A DNA stretch of 64,000 bases from positions 372,001-436,000 of the forward strand of contig CAWBJO010000009.1 in the NCBI GenBank assembly GCA_963789175.1, given 5' to 3'. Below, piece by piece: positions 45,439 to 53,258 of this stretch. Origin of the DNA: CAWBJO01 sp963789175. Its GTDB lineage: Bacteria; Pseudomonadota; Alphaproteobacteria; Rhizobiales; Aestuariivirgaceae. The notes beneath the pieces were generated by a model. That model was not told the DNA's origin and made no database searches. It worked only from the letters and a program-made list of their open reading frames with translations. Position 1 is the stretch's first letter, and the number at the start of each line of letters is the position of its first letter. The translations under genes and the position numbers were made by a program.

Positions 45439-46029
45439 TCAGGCCTTCGCCGCCGGCCAGCTGGACAGATGGCGATCGATGACCCGCTGCAGCACGGGTG
45501 CGTAGTGCTCGAAAGGCGGCGTCGACATTCCGGGGACCTTGCCCTCTTCGTCCCACAGGCGGACCTGCACCGCCTCGGCGTAGTAGGGATTAGCCCGAAA
45601 CTCGGCAACTTCCGCCGCGTTCATGGGGCCGCCCTGAAGCTTCAAAGTGGCCACCGATGCCGGCGACAGCTTGTCGAAATAGGCGGGATCGGTGGCGCAG
45701 AGATAGCGCTTGGCTGCGACGTGCAGGCGCACACAGGCGATGACGACTGGGGGAAAGAACCCTTCGAGAACGCGTGCGCCGGCTTCGTCATGCAGGTTGT
45801 CGATGCCCTGGTCGATATAGTCGTCGCCGAACTCGTTGGTGTAGTGGCCGATGTCGTGAAGGAGGGCCGCGGCGACGAGCGTCTCGTCGGCCCCCGCCGC
45901 CTCGGCGAGACGAGCGCCCTGCAGCATGTGCTCGGACATGGTCACCGCCTCGCCGAGATAGGACTCCGCACCCCGACGGGAGAAGATGTCGGCGATGAAG
46001 GGAACTATAGTGTCGCGGTCGAGGCTCAT
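45439..46029 (-). CDS. tmpB: [1-hydroxy-2-(trimethylamino)ethyl]phosphonate dioxygenase (HD-domain diiron oxygenase)
   Basis: A 196-residue mixed-valent diiron oxygenase of the PhnZ/TmpB group, which breaks the C-P bond of a 1-hydroxyphosphonate. Residues of that group are visible: Tyr24 and Glu27 in YLGEAVTM, His34, His58-Asp59 and His62 in LLHDIGHY, His80, His103 and the AAKRYLCATDP loop. The KLQGGPMNAAEVAEF segment is highly typical of TmpB. The ATG at 46029 overlaps the tmpA stop (ATGA). With TmpA it should yield glycine betaine and phosphate. PhnZ itself is the alternative, but the neighbouring oxygenase favours TmpB. Confidence 0.83.
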   Translation of the reverse strand: MSLDRDTIVPFIADIFSRRGAESYLGEAVTMSEHMLQGARLAEAAGADETLVAAALLHDIGHYTNEFGDDYIDQGIDNLHDEAGARVLEGFFPPVVIACVRLHVAAKRYLCATDPAYFDKLSPASVATLKLQGGPMNAAEVAEFRANPYYAEAVQVRLWDEEGKVPGMSTPPFEHYAPVLQRVIDRHLSSWPAAKA

Positions 46030-47168
46030 TGGGCGGCCTCCGGCATTCGTTCGGCGATGGCGGCGAGCGTGGAGCGCAGCCCATCGATGTCGGCATAGCA
46101 GCCCTGGAGCCATCGCTTGCCGGTGCCCGAAAAGGCGCGGCGCGCATGGAGCACGCGCGTATTGTCGACGATGAAAAGTTCGCCCGCGGCCAGCTTGAAG
46201 GTGACCGCGAAATCGGGACTCTCGATGAGCTCGGCAAACCGGCGCATGGCGGCATAGTAGTCCGGCATGTCGTCGAAAGGCACGTCGGAGGCGGGCGCCA
46301 ACGATCGGTTGTTGAAGCGCACCGCAAGCAGCTCGCCATCGGGCCCAAGCTCGACGATCGGCCGCTTGGCACGGAGGCGGACGCCGGTCGAGCCCGCATA
46401 TTCGAACCGCGCCGGATGGCGGGCCAGAAGATCGAAGTATCGCGGCGTCTCGCGCCGTATCGCCTGCGCGACAGCGAACCCGTCGATGACGATCGATTCG
46501 CCACCGGCGACCGAGTTCTCGAGGCAGGCGAGAAGCTGCAGGGTCGGCACCGGGTCTCGATAGGGATTGTCGGTGTGCGCCTGGAGACCGAGATTCGTGT
46601 AGGCGAGGTTGTTCGGATTGACTTCGGCCCGGACTTCGAACCAGCGTCCGTAGTTCGTCTCGCGCACGTAGCCGAACAGATCCGCGACCTTGCAGAGAAA
46701 GCCGCTCTCCAGCGGCAAGCCGGTCAGGAACGCAAAACCGTAGCGGTCGACGGCGGCAAGCCAGTCGCCGAGCGCCCGAGGATCGGCCGATACGGAGATC
46801 CACGAGGCGGTGGGCACGCGTCCCTGCAGCGCGGCATTCCAGAGCTCGCATCGATCCGCGATCCAACCTGAAGGCCGGGCGAGCGGGTTGTCGTAGGTAT
46901 GGGCATCGAGCCAGGCGAGGTCGAAGGCGACCTTCTTGGTCTCGGGTGCGAAGGTGACCTCCAGCCTGGCGCCCGAGCAGGTCGCAGCGGCAATCCTGAC
47001 ATCTTGGGGCTGATCGAGAATCGTGACGAGTCGCTGGCCGTTGGACGGACTGCGGGTTTCGGCATCCTGGGCGTTGTCGCGCAACCAGGCGGCGTGAAAT
47101 CGGGTCGTCCGACCCTGCCGGGTGAGCGCCAGCACCTTTCCGTCGTCGCGGATCGCCGCGGTGGTCAT
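46026..47168 (-). CDS. tmpA: 2-(trimethylamino)ethylphosphonate dioxygenase (gamma-butyrobetaine hydroxylase-like)
   Basis: A 380-residue Fe(II)/2OG dioxygenase with the two-domain layout of gamma-butyrobetaine hydroxylase. Iron ligands are His198 and Asp200 in LQAHTDNPYRDPVPTLQLL, and His341 in DNTRVLHARRAF. The N-terminal domain has WLRDNAQDAETRSPSNGQRL; the zinc cysteines of true butyrobetaine hydroxylases are missing, which fits TmpA. Known TmpA hydroxylates the trimethylammonio-ethylphosphonate at C1. CAGGAG precedes ATG 47168. It is coupled to tmpB and divergent from a LysR regulator. Confidence 0.83.
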   Translation of the reverse strand: MTTAAIRDDGKVLALTRQGRTTRFHAAWLRDNAQDAETRSPSNGQRLVTILDQPQDVRIAAATCSGARLEVTFAPETKKVAFDLAWLDAHTYDNPLARPSGWIADRCELWNAALQGRVPTASWISVSADPRALGDWLAAVDRYGFAFLTGLPLESGFLCKVADLFGYVRETNYGRWFEVRAEVNPNNLAYTNLGLQAHTDNPYRDPVPTLQLLACLENSVAGGESIVIDGFAVAQAIRRETPRYFDLLARHPARFEYAGSTGVRLRAKRPIVELGPDGELLAVRFNNRSLAPASDVPFDDMPDYYAAMRRFAELIESPDFAVTFKLAAGELFIVDNTRVLHARRAFSGTGKRWLQGCYADIDGLRSTLAAIAERMPEAAQ

Positions 47169-47231
47169 GAGAACTCCTGCCTCGTCGTCTCCCGCCGGAG
47201 ATTGCTTGCAGCGCTGCGAGTAGACAAATAA

Positions 47232-47243
47232 TATCTTTGGATA
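47232..47243. promoter_or_regulatory. AT-rich TATC/GATA inverted repeat between tmpA and the LysR gene
   Basis: TATC-TTTG-GATA at 47232-47243, within an AT-rich stretch of about 20 bases, lies midway between the divergent starts at 47168 and 47263. Its place suits a LysR binding site, but the arms are only 4 bases long. Confidence 0.3.
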
Positions 47244-47262
47244 ATAAGACCCCTTCGACCTT

Positions 47263-48204
47263 ATGGCAGCTCCACCTCCCGCCATTCCGCCGCTCACTTG
47301 GCTCCGGTCGTTCGAAGCCGCTGCGCGACGGTCGAACTTCACGGAGGCCGGCAAGGAACTGGGCCTGACCCAGGCGGCGGTGAGCCAGCAGATCCGCCTG
47401 CTCGAGGACACGCTCGGAGCCAAGCTTTTCCGGCGCTTGCAACGGGGCGTGCAACTGACGTCGGAAGGCGCGGCCTATCTCCCCCACGTGCAAGCCGGAT
47501 TTGCCATTCTCGCGCGCAGCACGCGGGAGCTGTTCGAACCGGCGGGACGCGGAACGGTGGCGCTTCGCACGCCCATCTCCTTCGCTTGCCTGTGGCTGCT
47601 TCCCCGCTTGAGCGGCCTGGCCCGGGACCGGCCCGGCCTGAATGTCGACGTGAACACGATCCACGTGCCAGAGGACTACGGCCGGCCGGCGGATTTCGAC
47701 ATCCGGTTCGGACGGCTCCCCTTCCCCGGTCGCATCGCCGTCCGCCTTACGGAGGAACGGCTGGTTCCCGTCGCGTCGCCTCGCCTTTCGTCAACGTCCG
47801 GGAACGACGCCTGGACAACGCTGCCCAGGCTCTCGCTGTCAGGCGGTCGCGAGATGTGGTCGCAATGGTTCGCATTCGCTGGACTGGCACCCGACACGGG
47901 GCCGACGCATCGCTTCGACACGTTCATCGCCGCCATGGCGGCGGCACGCGCCGGCGCCGGCGTGCTGCTCGGGTCCCGTCCGCTCGTCGACGGGGCGCTC
48001 GCTGCGGGCGAGTTCGAACGCCTTTCGGAGCACGAGCTTCCAAGTGCAAGCGGGCATTTCTTGACCTATGCTGACGATGCCAGACTGTCCCCGACCGCGC
48101 TCGACTTCCTAAGCTGGATCGAAAGTGCCGCCCTCCATGAATATGACGCTACCGAAGCAAGGCGCGACGTCTCCGGCCGCCCGGCTCCGCAGCCTTCTCG
48201 ATGA
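47263..48204 (+). CDS. LysR-family regulator (GcvA-like)
   Basis: A 313-residue LysR regulator. Helix-turn-helix: FEAAARRSNFTEAGKELGLTQ followed by AAVSQQIRLLEDTLGAKLF. The effector domain has the GcvA-like pattern ISFACLWLLPRLSGLARDRP, ADFDIRFGRLPFPG and AARAGAGVLLGSRPLVD. It is divergent from tmpAB with a 94-base gap, so it most likely controls them. Its 3' end overlaps the next gene's probable start by about 68 bases. Confidence 0.85.
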   Translation: MAAPPPAIPPLTWLRSFEAAARRSNFTEAGKELGLTQAAVSQQIRLLEDTLGAKLFRRLQRGVQLTSEGAAYLPHVQAGFAILARSTRELFEPAGRGTVALRTPISFACLWLLPRLSGLARDRPGLNVDVNTIHVPEDYGRPADFDIRFGRLPFPGRIAVRLTEERLVPVASPRLSSTSGNDAWTTLPRLSLSGGREMWSQWFAFAGLAPDTGPTHRFDTFIAAMAAARAGAGVLLGSRPLVDGALAAGEFERLSEHELPSASGHFLTYADDARLSPTALDFLSWIESAALHEYDATEARRDVSGRPAPQPSR

Positions 48205-49045
48205 GCCGCGCTGCTACGCGATGCCGTGCTGCTGGGATGCGCTCTCCGCCCTCCTCATCGCGCAGGCCGGCTTTCCCTTTACCTTCATGTCGGGCTTCGC
48301 GGTTTCGGCGGCGCGGATCGGCAAGCCGGACACGGGCCTCATTTCCTTCGGCGAGATGCTCGACCAGGGCCGCAACATCTGCTCGGCCGTCGACATCCCG
48401 GTCATCGGCGACGGGGACACCGGCTACGGCAACGCCATCAACGTGCGGCGGACGGTCGAAGAGTATGCGCGCGCCGGCTTCGCAGCCGTGATGATCGAGG
48501 ATCAGGTGAGCCCGAAGCGCTGCGGCCATGTGAGGGGAAAGCAGGTCGTGCCCCGCGACGAGGCGGTGATGCGGATCAAGGCGGCCGTCGACGTCCGCGA
48601 TGCGGGGCACGACATCCTCATCCTGGCGCGAACGGATGCGCGGGCGACTGACGGACTCGAGGAAGCGCTGTGGCGGGTCGAGGCGTTCGCCGATCTCGGG
48701 GCCGACATCCTTTTCGTCGAAGCGCCCGCCGACGAGACGGAACTGGCACGCATCCCTTCCGCCGTGCGCGGCCGCCATCTCGCCAACATGATCGACGGCG
48801 GCGCGACGCCGTTCGCGGCTCGCGAGCGGCTCGAAGACCTCGGCTACCGGATCGCAGCCTATCCGGTGGCGATGCTCGGGGCGGCGATCGCGGCCATGCA
48901 ATCCAACCTGGTGGCGCTCAGCGACGGCCGGCCGTCGCACGGCGGCCTCGCCTTCGCGGACATCAAGCGCACCGTCGGTTTCGAGACCTATCATGCGCTC
49001 GAAGGCCGCTATGATCCCGCCAATGGGAGGCTGGGCGATGGCTGA
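48137..49045 (+). CDS. Isocitrate lyase/PEP phosphomutase family protein
   Basis: A 302-residue TIM-barrel enzyme of the family that contains 2-methylisocitrate lyase, oxaloacetate hydrolase and PEP/carboxyphosphonoenolpyruvate mutases. Active-site parts: SGFAVSAARIGKPDTG, metal-binding DGDTGYGN, and catalytic Cys in SPKRCGHVRGK, followed by LARTDARATDG. The KxCGH loop is typical of lyases rather than true PEP mutase. The start at 48137 overlaps the lysR gene, but a later Met would remove the first barrel strand. The mttB-like gene starts within its last codons. Confidence 0.78.
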   Translation: MNMTLPKQGATSPAARLRSLLDEPRCYAMPCCWDALSALLIAQAGFPFTFMSGFAVSAARIGKPDTGLISFGEMLDQGRNICSAVDIPVIGDGDTGYGNAINVRRTVEEYARAGFAAVMIEDQVSPKRCGHVRGKQVVPRDEAVMRIKAAVDVRDAGHDILILARTDARATDGLEEALWRVEAFADLGADILFVEAPADETELARIPSAVRGRHLANMIDGGATPFAARERLEDLGYRIAAYPVAMLGAAIAAMQSNLVALSDGRPSHGGLAFADIKRTVGFETYHALEGRYDPANGRLGDG

Positions 49046-50624
49046 AAGCCCGACGAACGTGCCGAGCATCAAGGAACTGGTCGAGCGAGGACCCGTCGCA
49101 TCGGGAAGCGCGCGGCGGGCAGGCGGCCGCGAAGGCCGCCGGCAGCTGCGCACGGCGCCGACGGTGGCGTTTCCCACCCTGGTGCGCAAGATCCCCGTCT
49201 ACGACATCGTACCAAATGAAGCGATCGAGCTCATTCACGACGAGTCGTGCAAGATCCTCGAGGAGGTCGGCATCGAGTTTCGCGACAACGAAGCCGCCGC
49301 CATGTGGAAGGCGGCGGGCAGCGACGTCGACGGATACCGGGTGCGGATCGACCGCGCCCAGCTCATGGAGCTCGTTGGCAAGATCCCGCCCGAATACACG
49401 ATGCACGCGCGCAACCCGGCGAGAAGCGTGACGGTCGGGGGCCGCAACTCGATATTCGTGCCGATGTACGGGGCGCCCTACGTCCTCGATTTCGACGGCA
49501 CGCGACGCTATGGACGCAAGGAGGACCTCTACAACTTCCACAAGCTCGCCTATCTCGCTCCCGAACTCCATTCGACGAGCTCCATCATATGCGAGCCGAT
49601 GGACGTGGCGGTTCCGCACCGGCACCTGCACATCATCTACGGCTGCCTCAGATGGTCGGACAAGCCGTTCATGGGGATCGTCACGGCACGCGAACGGGCG
49701 GTCGACACCATGAAGATGGCGGGCATCGTCTTCGGCGACGACTTCGTGCGCGACAACACCGTGCTCACCTCGGTGGTCAACTGCAATTCGCCGCTGGTGT
49801 GGGACGCAACCATGCTCGACGCGCTCAAGGTCTACGCGGCGCACAACCAGCCCTGCCTCCTGTCGCCGTTCGCCCTGTGCGGGGCATCGACCTCGGCCTC
49901 GACGATCGGCGCCGTCGCGCAGGTCAATGCCGAAGCGCTGGCCGGGCTCGCCTTCACGCAGCTGGTGCGGCCGGGCAGCCCGCAGGTTTACGGGCAGTTC
50001 ATGGTCGCGGTCGACATGAAGTCGGGCGCCCCGATGGGCGGCACGCCCGAGGCGGCGCACATGATGATGCTCATGGGCCAGCTGGCGCGTAAGTACAACC
50101 TGCCGTGGCGCACGTCGGGATTTCACGTCGGCTCGAAGCTGCCCGACGCGCAGGCCGGCTACGAGGCCAACATGCTCATGCATGCCGCGATCCTGTCGGG
50201 AGCCAACTACATCTGGCACGTAGCCGGCTGGCTCGAAGCCGGCCTGTGCGCTTCCTACGCGAAGTTCATGCTCGACTGCGAGCAGCTCGCCGGCTGGTAC
50301 AAATACGCCCAGGGCGTCGACATCGCCGATCTTGAAGGGGCGATGAAGGCGGTGCGCGAAGTCGGCCCGGCCGGCCATTTCCTGGGAACGGCGCATACAC
50401 TCAGCAAGTTCGAATCGGCCTTCTTCATGCCGCCGATGATGGATTTCAATTCCTTCGAGCAATGGTCGGCGGAGGGGTCGAAGGATGCCGCGACTCGAGC
50501 CCTGGAAAAGGCGCGCGGACTGCTCGCCGCCTACGAGGAGCCGCAGCTCGACGAGGGCAAGCGCGAAGCGCTGGACGAGTTCGTGGCGCGCCGGGAAAAG
50601 GAAATCCCAGCGACGCTCAGCTAG
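49038..50624 (+). CDS. Non-pyrrolysine trimethylamine methyltransferase (MttB) family protein
   Basis: A 528-residue MttB-superfamily protein. Family parts: VYDIVPNEAIELIHDESCKI near the start, MYGAPYVLDFDGTRRYG, and the barrel end SGANYIWHVAGWLEAGL. No in-frame TAG is present, so it belongs to the non-pyrrolysine group, whose studied members (MtgB and relatives) demethylate quaternary amines such as glycine betaine, passing the methyl to a corrinoid protein. No corrinoid protein gene is in this window. ATG 49038 follows GGGAGG and overlaps the previous stop. Its nearness to tmpAB makes betaine a sensible substrate, but this is inference. Confidence 0.8.
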   Translation: MAESPTNVPSIKELVERGPVASGSARRAGGREGRRQLRTAPTVAFPTLVRKIPVYDIVPNEAIELIHDESCKILEEVGIEFRDNEAAAMWKAAGSDVDGYRVRIDRAQLMELVGKIPPEYTMHARNPARSVTVGGRNSIFVPMYGAPYVLDFDGTRRYGRKEDLYNFHKLAYLAPELHSTSSIICEPMDVAVPHRHLHIIYGCLRWSDKPFMGIVTARERAVDTMKMAGIVFGDDFVRDNTVLTSVVNCNSPLVWDATMLDALKVYAAHNQPCLLSPFALCGASTSASTIGAVAQVNAEALAGLAFTQLVRPGSPQVYGQFMVAVDMKSGAPMGGTPEAAHMMMLMGQLARKYNLPWRTSGFHVGSKLPDAQAGYEANMLMHAAILSGANYIWHVAGWLEAGLCASYAKFMLDCEQLAGWYKYAQGVDIADLEGAMKAVREVGPAGHFLGTAHTLSKFESAFFMPPMMDFNSFEQWSAEGSKDAATRALEKARGLLAAYEEPQLDEGKREALDEFVARREKEIPATLS

Positions 50625-50672
50625 ACTGCCACCACCCGCACGTGAAAGCGAAGGAAGGAGAGCCGACCTTTC

Positions 50673-51488
50673 ATGAAGTCGATGAAGCTCTATGTGCATG
50701 TCGAGCGCATCTACAACGAACTGCGCGAACTGGGGCTCGACAGGGCCGGGCAACTCAGCGTCGACGCGCTCACCCCGTTCGATCAGTACCACTATCTCGG
50801 CACCGAAGCGGTCGACGAGGCGGCCAGGTCGCTTCAGGTAACCCCCGACTCGCGCGTCCTCGAAATCGGGTCCGGCATCGGCGGTCCGGCCCGCTACCTG
50901 GCGGCACGGACGGGATGCAGGGTCGTCGCCCTCGAACTGCAGACGGACCTGCACGAAACGGGACGGTCGCTCACGGCGCGGTGCGGGCTCGAGGACCGGG
51001 TCCGGCACGTCGCGGGAGACGTTCTCGCCGCAGCACTCGACGGCGACGGCTTCGACGGCATCATGTCCTTCCTGGTGTTCCTGCACATCCCGGACCGCAA
51101 GCGGCTCTTCGACATCTGCCATGCGGCGCTGAAGCCCGGCCATGCCATGTACATCGAGGATTTCGTCCTGAAGGGGGCGCTCTCGGCAGAGCAGCGGCGC
51201 GACCTCGAGGTCAAGGTCATGTGCCCCTACCTGCCCGACGCCGCCGCTTACGCGCGCGAGCTCGAGGCCAGCGGATTCAAGGTGGAACGGTTCGAGGACC
51301 TGTCACGCGCCTGGTCCACCTTCACCGCGCAACGGCTCGACGCCTTCCGGCAGGCGCGGCAGCGCAACATCCGGGTGCATGGCGAAGCGGTGACGGCGGG
51401 CCTCGAAGACTTCTATGCAACGGTCGCGGAGCTCTATTCCGCAGGCGTACTCGGCGGGGCCCGGATCGTGGCGAGGCGTCCCGCCTAG
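50673..51488 (+). CDS. SAM-dependent methyltransferase (sarcosine/dimethylglycine methyltransferase-like)
   Basis: A 271-residue class I methyltransferase: LEIGSGIGGPARYLAARTGC (motif I) and MSFLVFLHIPDRKRLFDICH. The start LSVDALTPFDQYHYLGTEAV resembles the N-terminus of the sarcosine/dimethylglycine and phosphoethanolamine N-methyltransferase group. GAAGGAAGGAGAG lies upstream. It follows the mttB-like gene by 48 bases on the same strand. Methyl transfer to or from amines would fit the locus; direction and substrate are not shown by the sequence. Confidence 0.72.
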   Translation: MKSMKLYVHVERIYNELRELGLDRAGQLSVDALTPFDQYHYLGTEAVDEAARSLQVTPDSRVLEIGSGIGGPARYLAARTGCRVVALELQTDLHETGRSLTARCGLEDRVRHVAGDVLAAALDGDGFDGIMSFLVFLHIPDRKRLFDICHAALKPGHAMYIEDFVLKGALSAEQRRDLEVKVMCPYLPDAAAYARELEASGFKVERFEDLSRAWSTFTAQRLDAFRQARQRNIRVHGEAVTAGLEDFYATVAELYSAGVLGGARIVARRPA

Positions 51489-52696
51489 CGACGCGATGCG
51501 AACCAATTCACCAGGCGCTGCGCCGCTTCGGCAAGATGCTCGGCACTGCGCAGGAAGCACAGGCGCAGAAAGCCTTCGCCGGCCGTGCCGAAAGCGCTGC
51601 CCGGCGCGCACCCGACGCGAGCCTCGTCGATGAGGCGCCGCGAAAGTGCGACGGAGTCCGTCTCGCCGTCGATCCGGAAGAACAGATAGAAGGCGCCCTC
51701 GGGTCGCGCGAACGCAACGCCCGGGCAATCGGCCAGAGCGTCGCAAACGATGTCGCGGCCGCGGCGCGCCTGGCGCACCTGGTCAGACACGAAGGCTTCG
51801 CCGTCGTCCAGGGCCGCAACACAGCCCTTCTGCAGGAAGGTGGTGGTGCCGGAGGTATTGTACTGGACGAGGTTCTCGATCGCCTGGCCCAGGGCACGCG
51901 GCGCCAGCATCCAGCCGACCCGCCAGCCCGTCATCGCCCAGTTCTTGGAGAAGGTGTTGCAGGCGATGATGCGCTCCTCGGGGTCGCAAACCTCGAGGAA
52001 GGAGGGCGGAAGCGTCCTGGCGCCGGATTGCGGGTAGTAGAAGCGCGCATAGACCTCATCGACGATCATCCAGAGGCCGCGCTGGCGGCAAAAATCCCGG
52101 ATGGCGAGGATCTCGGCTTCCGACATCACCCTGCCCAACGGATTGCTCGGCGTATTGCAGATGATCGCCTTGGTGCGTGGACCGGCGGCTGCGAACAGCC
52201 GGTCGAGATCGAGCTCCCATTCGCTTTCCGTGAACCGAAGGGGCACCTCGACGGGCCGGACGCCGAGCAGGCGCAGAGACGCCGGATGGTTGGCCCAGGC
52301 CGGGACGGGAACGATCACCTCGTCGCCCGGCTCGAGCAGCGCCTGCAGGGCGAGCTGGAGTGCCTGCATGCCGCCCTGGCAGACGAAGATGTTCTCCGGG
52401 TCGAAGGCCCTGCGGTAGAGCCGGCCGTGGTAGCGGGCAAGTGCCGCGCGCAGCTCGGGAATGCCACGCTGCCAGGTGTAGAACGTCTCACCCGCCTTCA
52501 GACTCGCGATGGCGGCGTCGCAGATGAAGTCGGGGGTCGGAAGGTGACCCTGGCCGACCCACAGCGGAATGACGTCCGGCTTGCCGCTCGCATAGATGAA
52601 GGTGTCGACGATGCCCGAAGGCCGTTCCGCCGCCACCGAAGGACGCAACGTTTCCAGAAGCGCGGCCCTCGACCGCGGTGAATCAAGCATCGTCAT
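51485..52696 (-). CDS. Class I/II pyridoxal-phosphate aminotransferase
   Basis: A 403-residue fold-type I aminotransferase. PLP Lys is Lys251 in NTFSKNWAMTGWRVGWML; NTPSNPLGRVM and VDEVYARFYY are the Asn and Asp-Tyr cofactor sites; the substrate-carboxylate Arg is near the end in GFLRLCFLRS. It overlaps the convergent methyltransferase by 4 bases. Specificity is unknown. Start 52696 (MTMLDS) or 52690 are equally possible. Confidence 0.82.
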   Translation of the reverse strand: MTMLDSPRSRAALLETLRPSVAAERPSGIVDTFIYASGKPDVIPLWVGQGHLPTPDFICDAAIASLKAGETFYTWQRGIPELRAALARYHGRLYRRAFDPENIFVCQGGMQALQLALQALLEPGDEVIVPVPAWANHPASLRLLGVRPVEVPLRFTESEWELDLDRLFAAAGPRTKAIICNTPSNPLGRVMSEAEILAIRDFCRQRGLWMIVDEVYARFYYPQSGARTLPPSFLEVCDPEERIIACNTFSKNWAMTGWRVGWMLAPRALGQAIENLVQYNTSGTTTFLQKGCVAALDDGEAFVSDQVRQARRGRDIVCDALADCPGVAFARPEGAFYLFFRIDGETDSVALSRRLIDEARVGCAPGSAFGTAGEGFLRLCFLRSAEHLAEAAQRLVNWFASRR

Positions 52697-52714
52697 ACAC
52701 TCGATGTTTGCGTG

Positions 52715-53125
52715 CTAGGCCTGTTTTGCCAAAAGATCACGTATCTCGGCAAGCAGCACCTCGTTCTTCGGAGTGACCACCGGGGTAGGCGGAGCCGGCC
52801 GCCGCGCCCTGTTCACCGCCTTGATGATCAGGAACAGAATCCAGGCGACGATGACGAAATTCACCACGATGGTGATGAAATGCCCGTAGGCCAGGACGGC
52901 TCCCTGCTCCCGCGCCGCCTCGAGGCTCGGTGCGGTCACGGTTGAGGCGAGCGGCGCAAAGTAGTTCGAGAAGTCTACGCCGCCGGTGATCGCGCCGATG
53001 ATGGGCATGATGAGGTCGTTGACGATCGAATCGACGATCTTGCTGAAGGCGGCGCCGATGACCACACCGACCGCCAGATCAAAGGCGTTGCCTTTCAGGG
53101 CGAATTCCTTGAATTCCTGCCACAT
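52715..53125 (-). CDS. mscL: Large-conductance mechanosensitive channel
   Basis: A 136-residue inner-membrane channel that opens under membrane tension during osmotic downshock. It has the MscL N-terminus MWQEFKEFALKGNAFDLAVG, the first membrane helix with the Gly/Ala pore lining VVIGAAFSKIVDSIVNDLIM, the second helix after AYGHFITIVVNFVIVAW, and the C-terminal helical bundle. Length is standard. CAAATAGGAGGGC lies just upstream. The gene stands alone. Confidence 0.94.
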   Translation of the reverse strand: MWQEFKEFALKGNAFDLAVGVVIGAAFSKIVDSIVNDLIMPIIGAITGGVDFSNYFAPLASTVTAPSLEAAREQGAVLAYGHFITIVVNFVIVAWILFLIIKAVNRARRPAPPTPVVTPKNEVLLAEIRDLLAKQA

Positions 53126-53258
53126 GGTCTGCCCTCCTATTTGTTAAGCAGGGACCAATCTACGGCAGTTACCCGATCCATCAAGGTCGATCGTTCGGCA
53201 TGGCCAGGGGGACGGGCTCTGCTATGCTGGCCTCGAGCCTTCGTTCGAGCGTACACCC

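Noticed and set aside
45439..46029. PhnZ of 2-aminoethylphosphonate breakdown
   Set aside because: The fold and residues also fit PhnZ, but the partner oxygenase is butyrobetaine-hydroxylase-like and the KLQGGPMNAAEV region is closer to TmpB, so TmpB was preferred.
46026..47168. True gamma-butyrobetaine hydroxylase of carnitine synthesis
   Set aside because: The N-terminal zinc cysteines are missing and the gene is coupled to an HD oxygenase, which points to TmpA.
49038..50624. Pyrrolysine-containing trimethylamine methyltransferase
   Set aside because: No in-frame TAG occurs in the gene.
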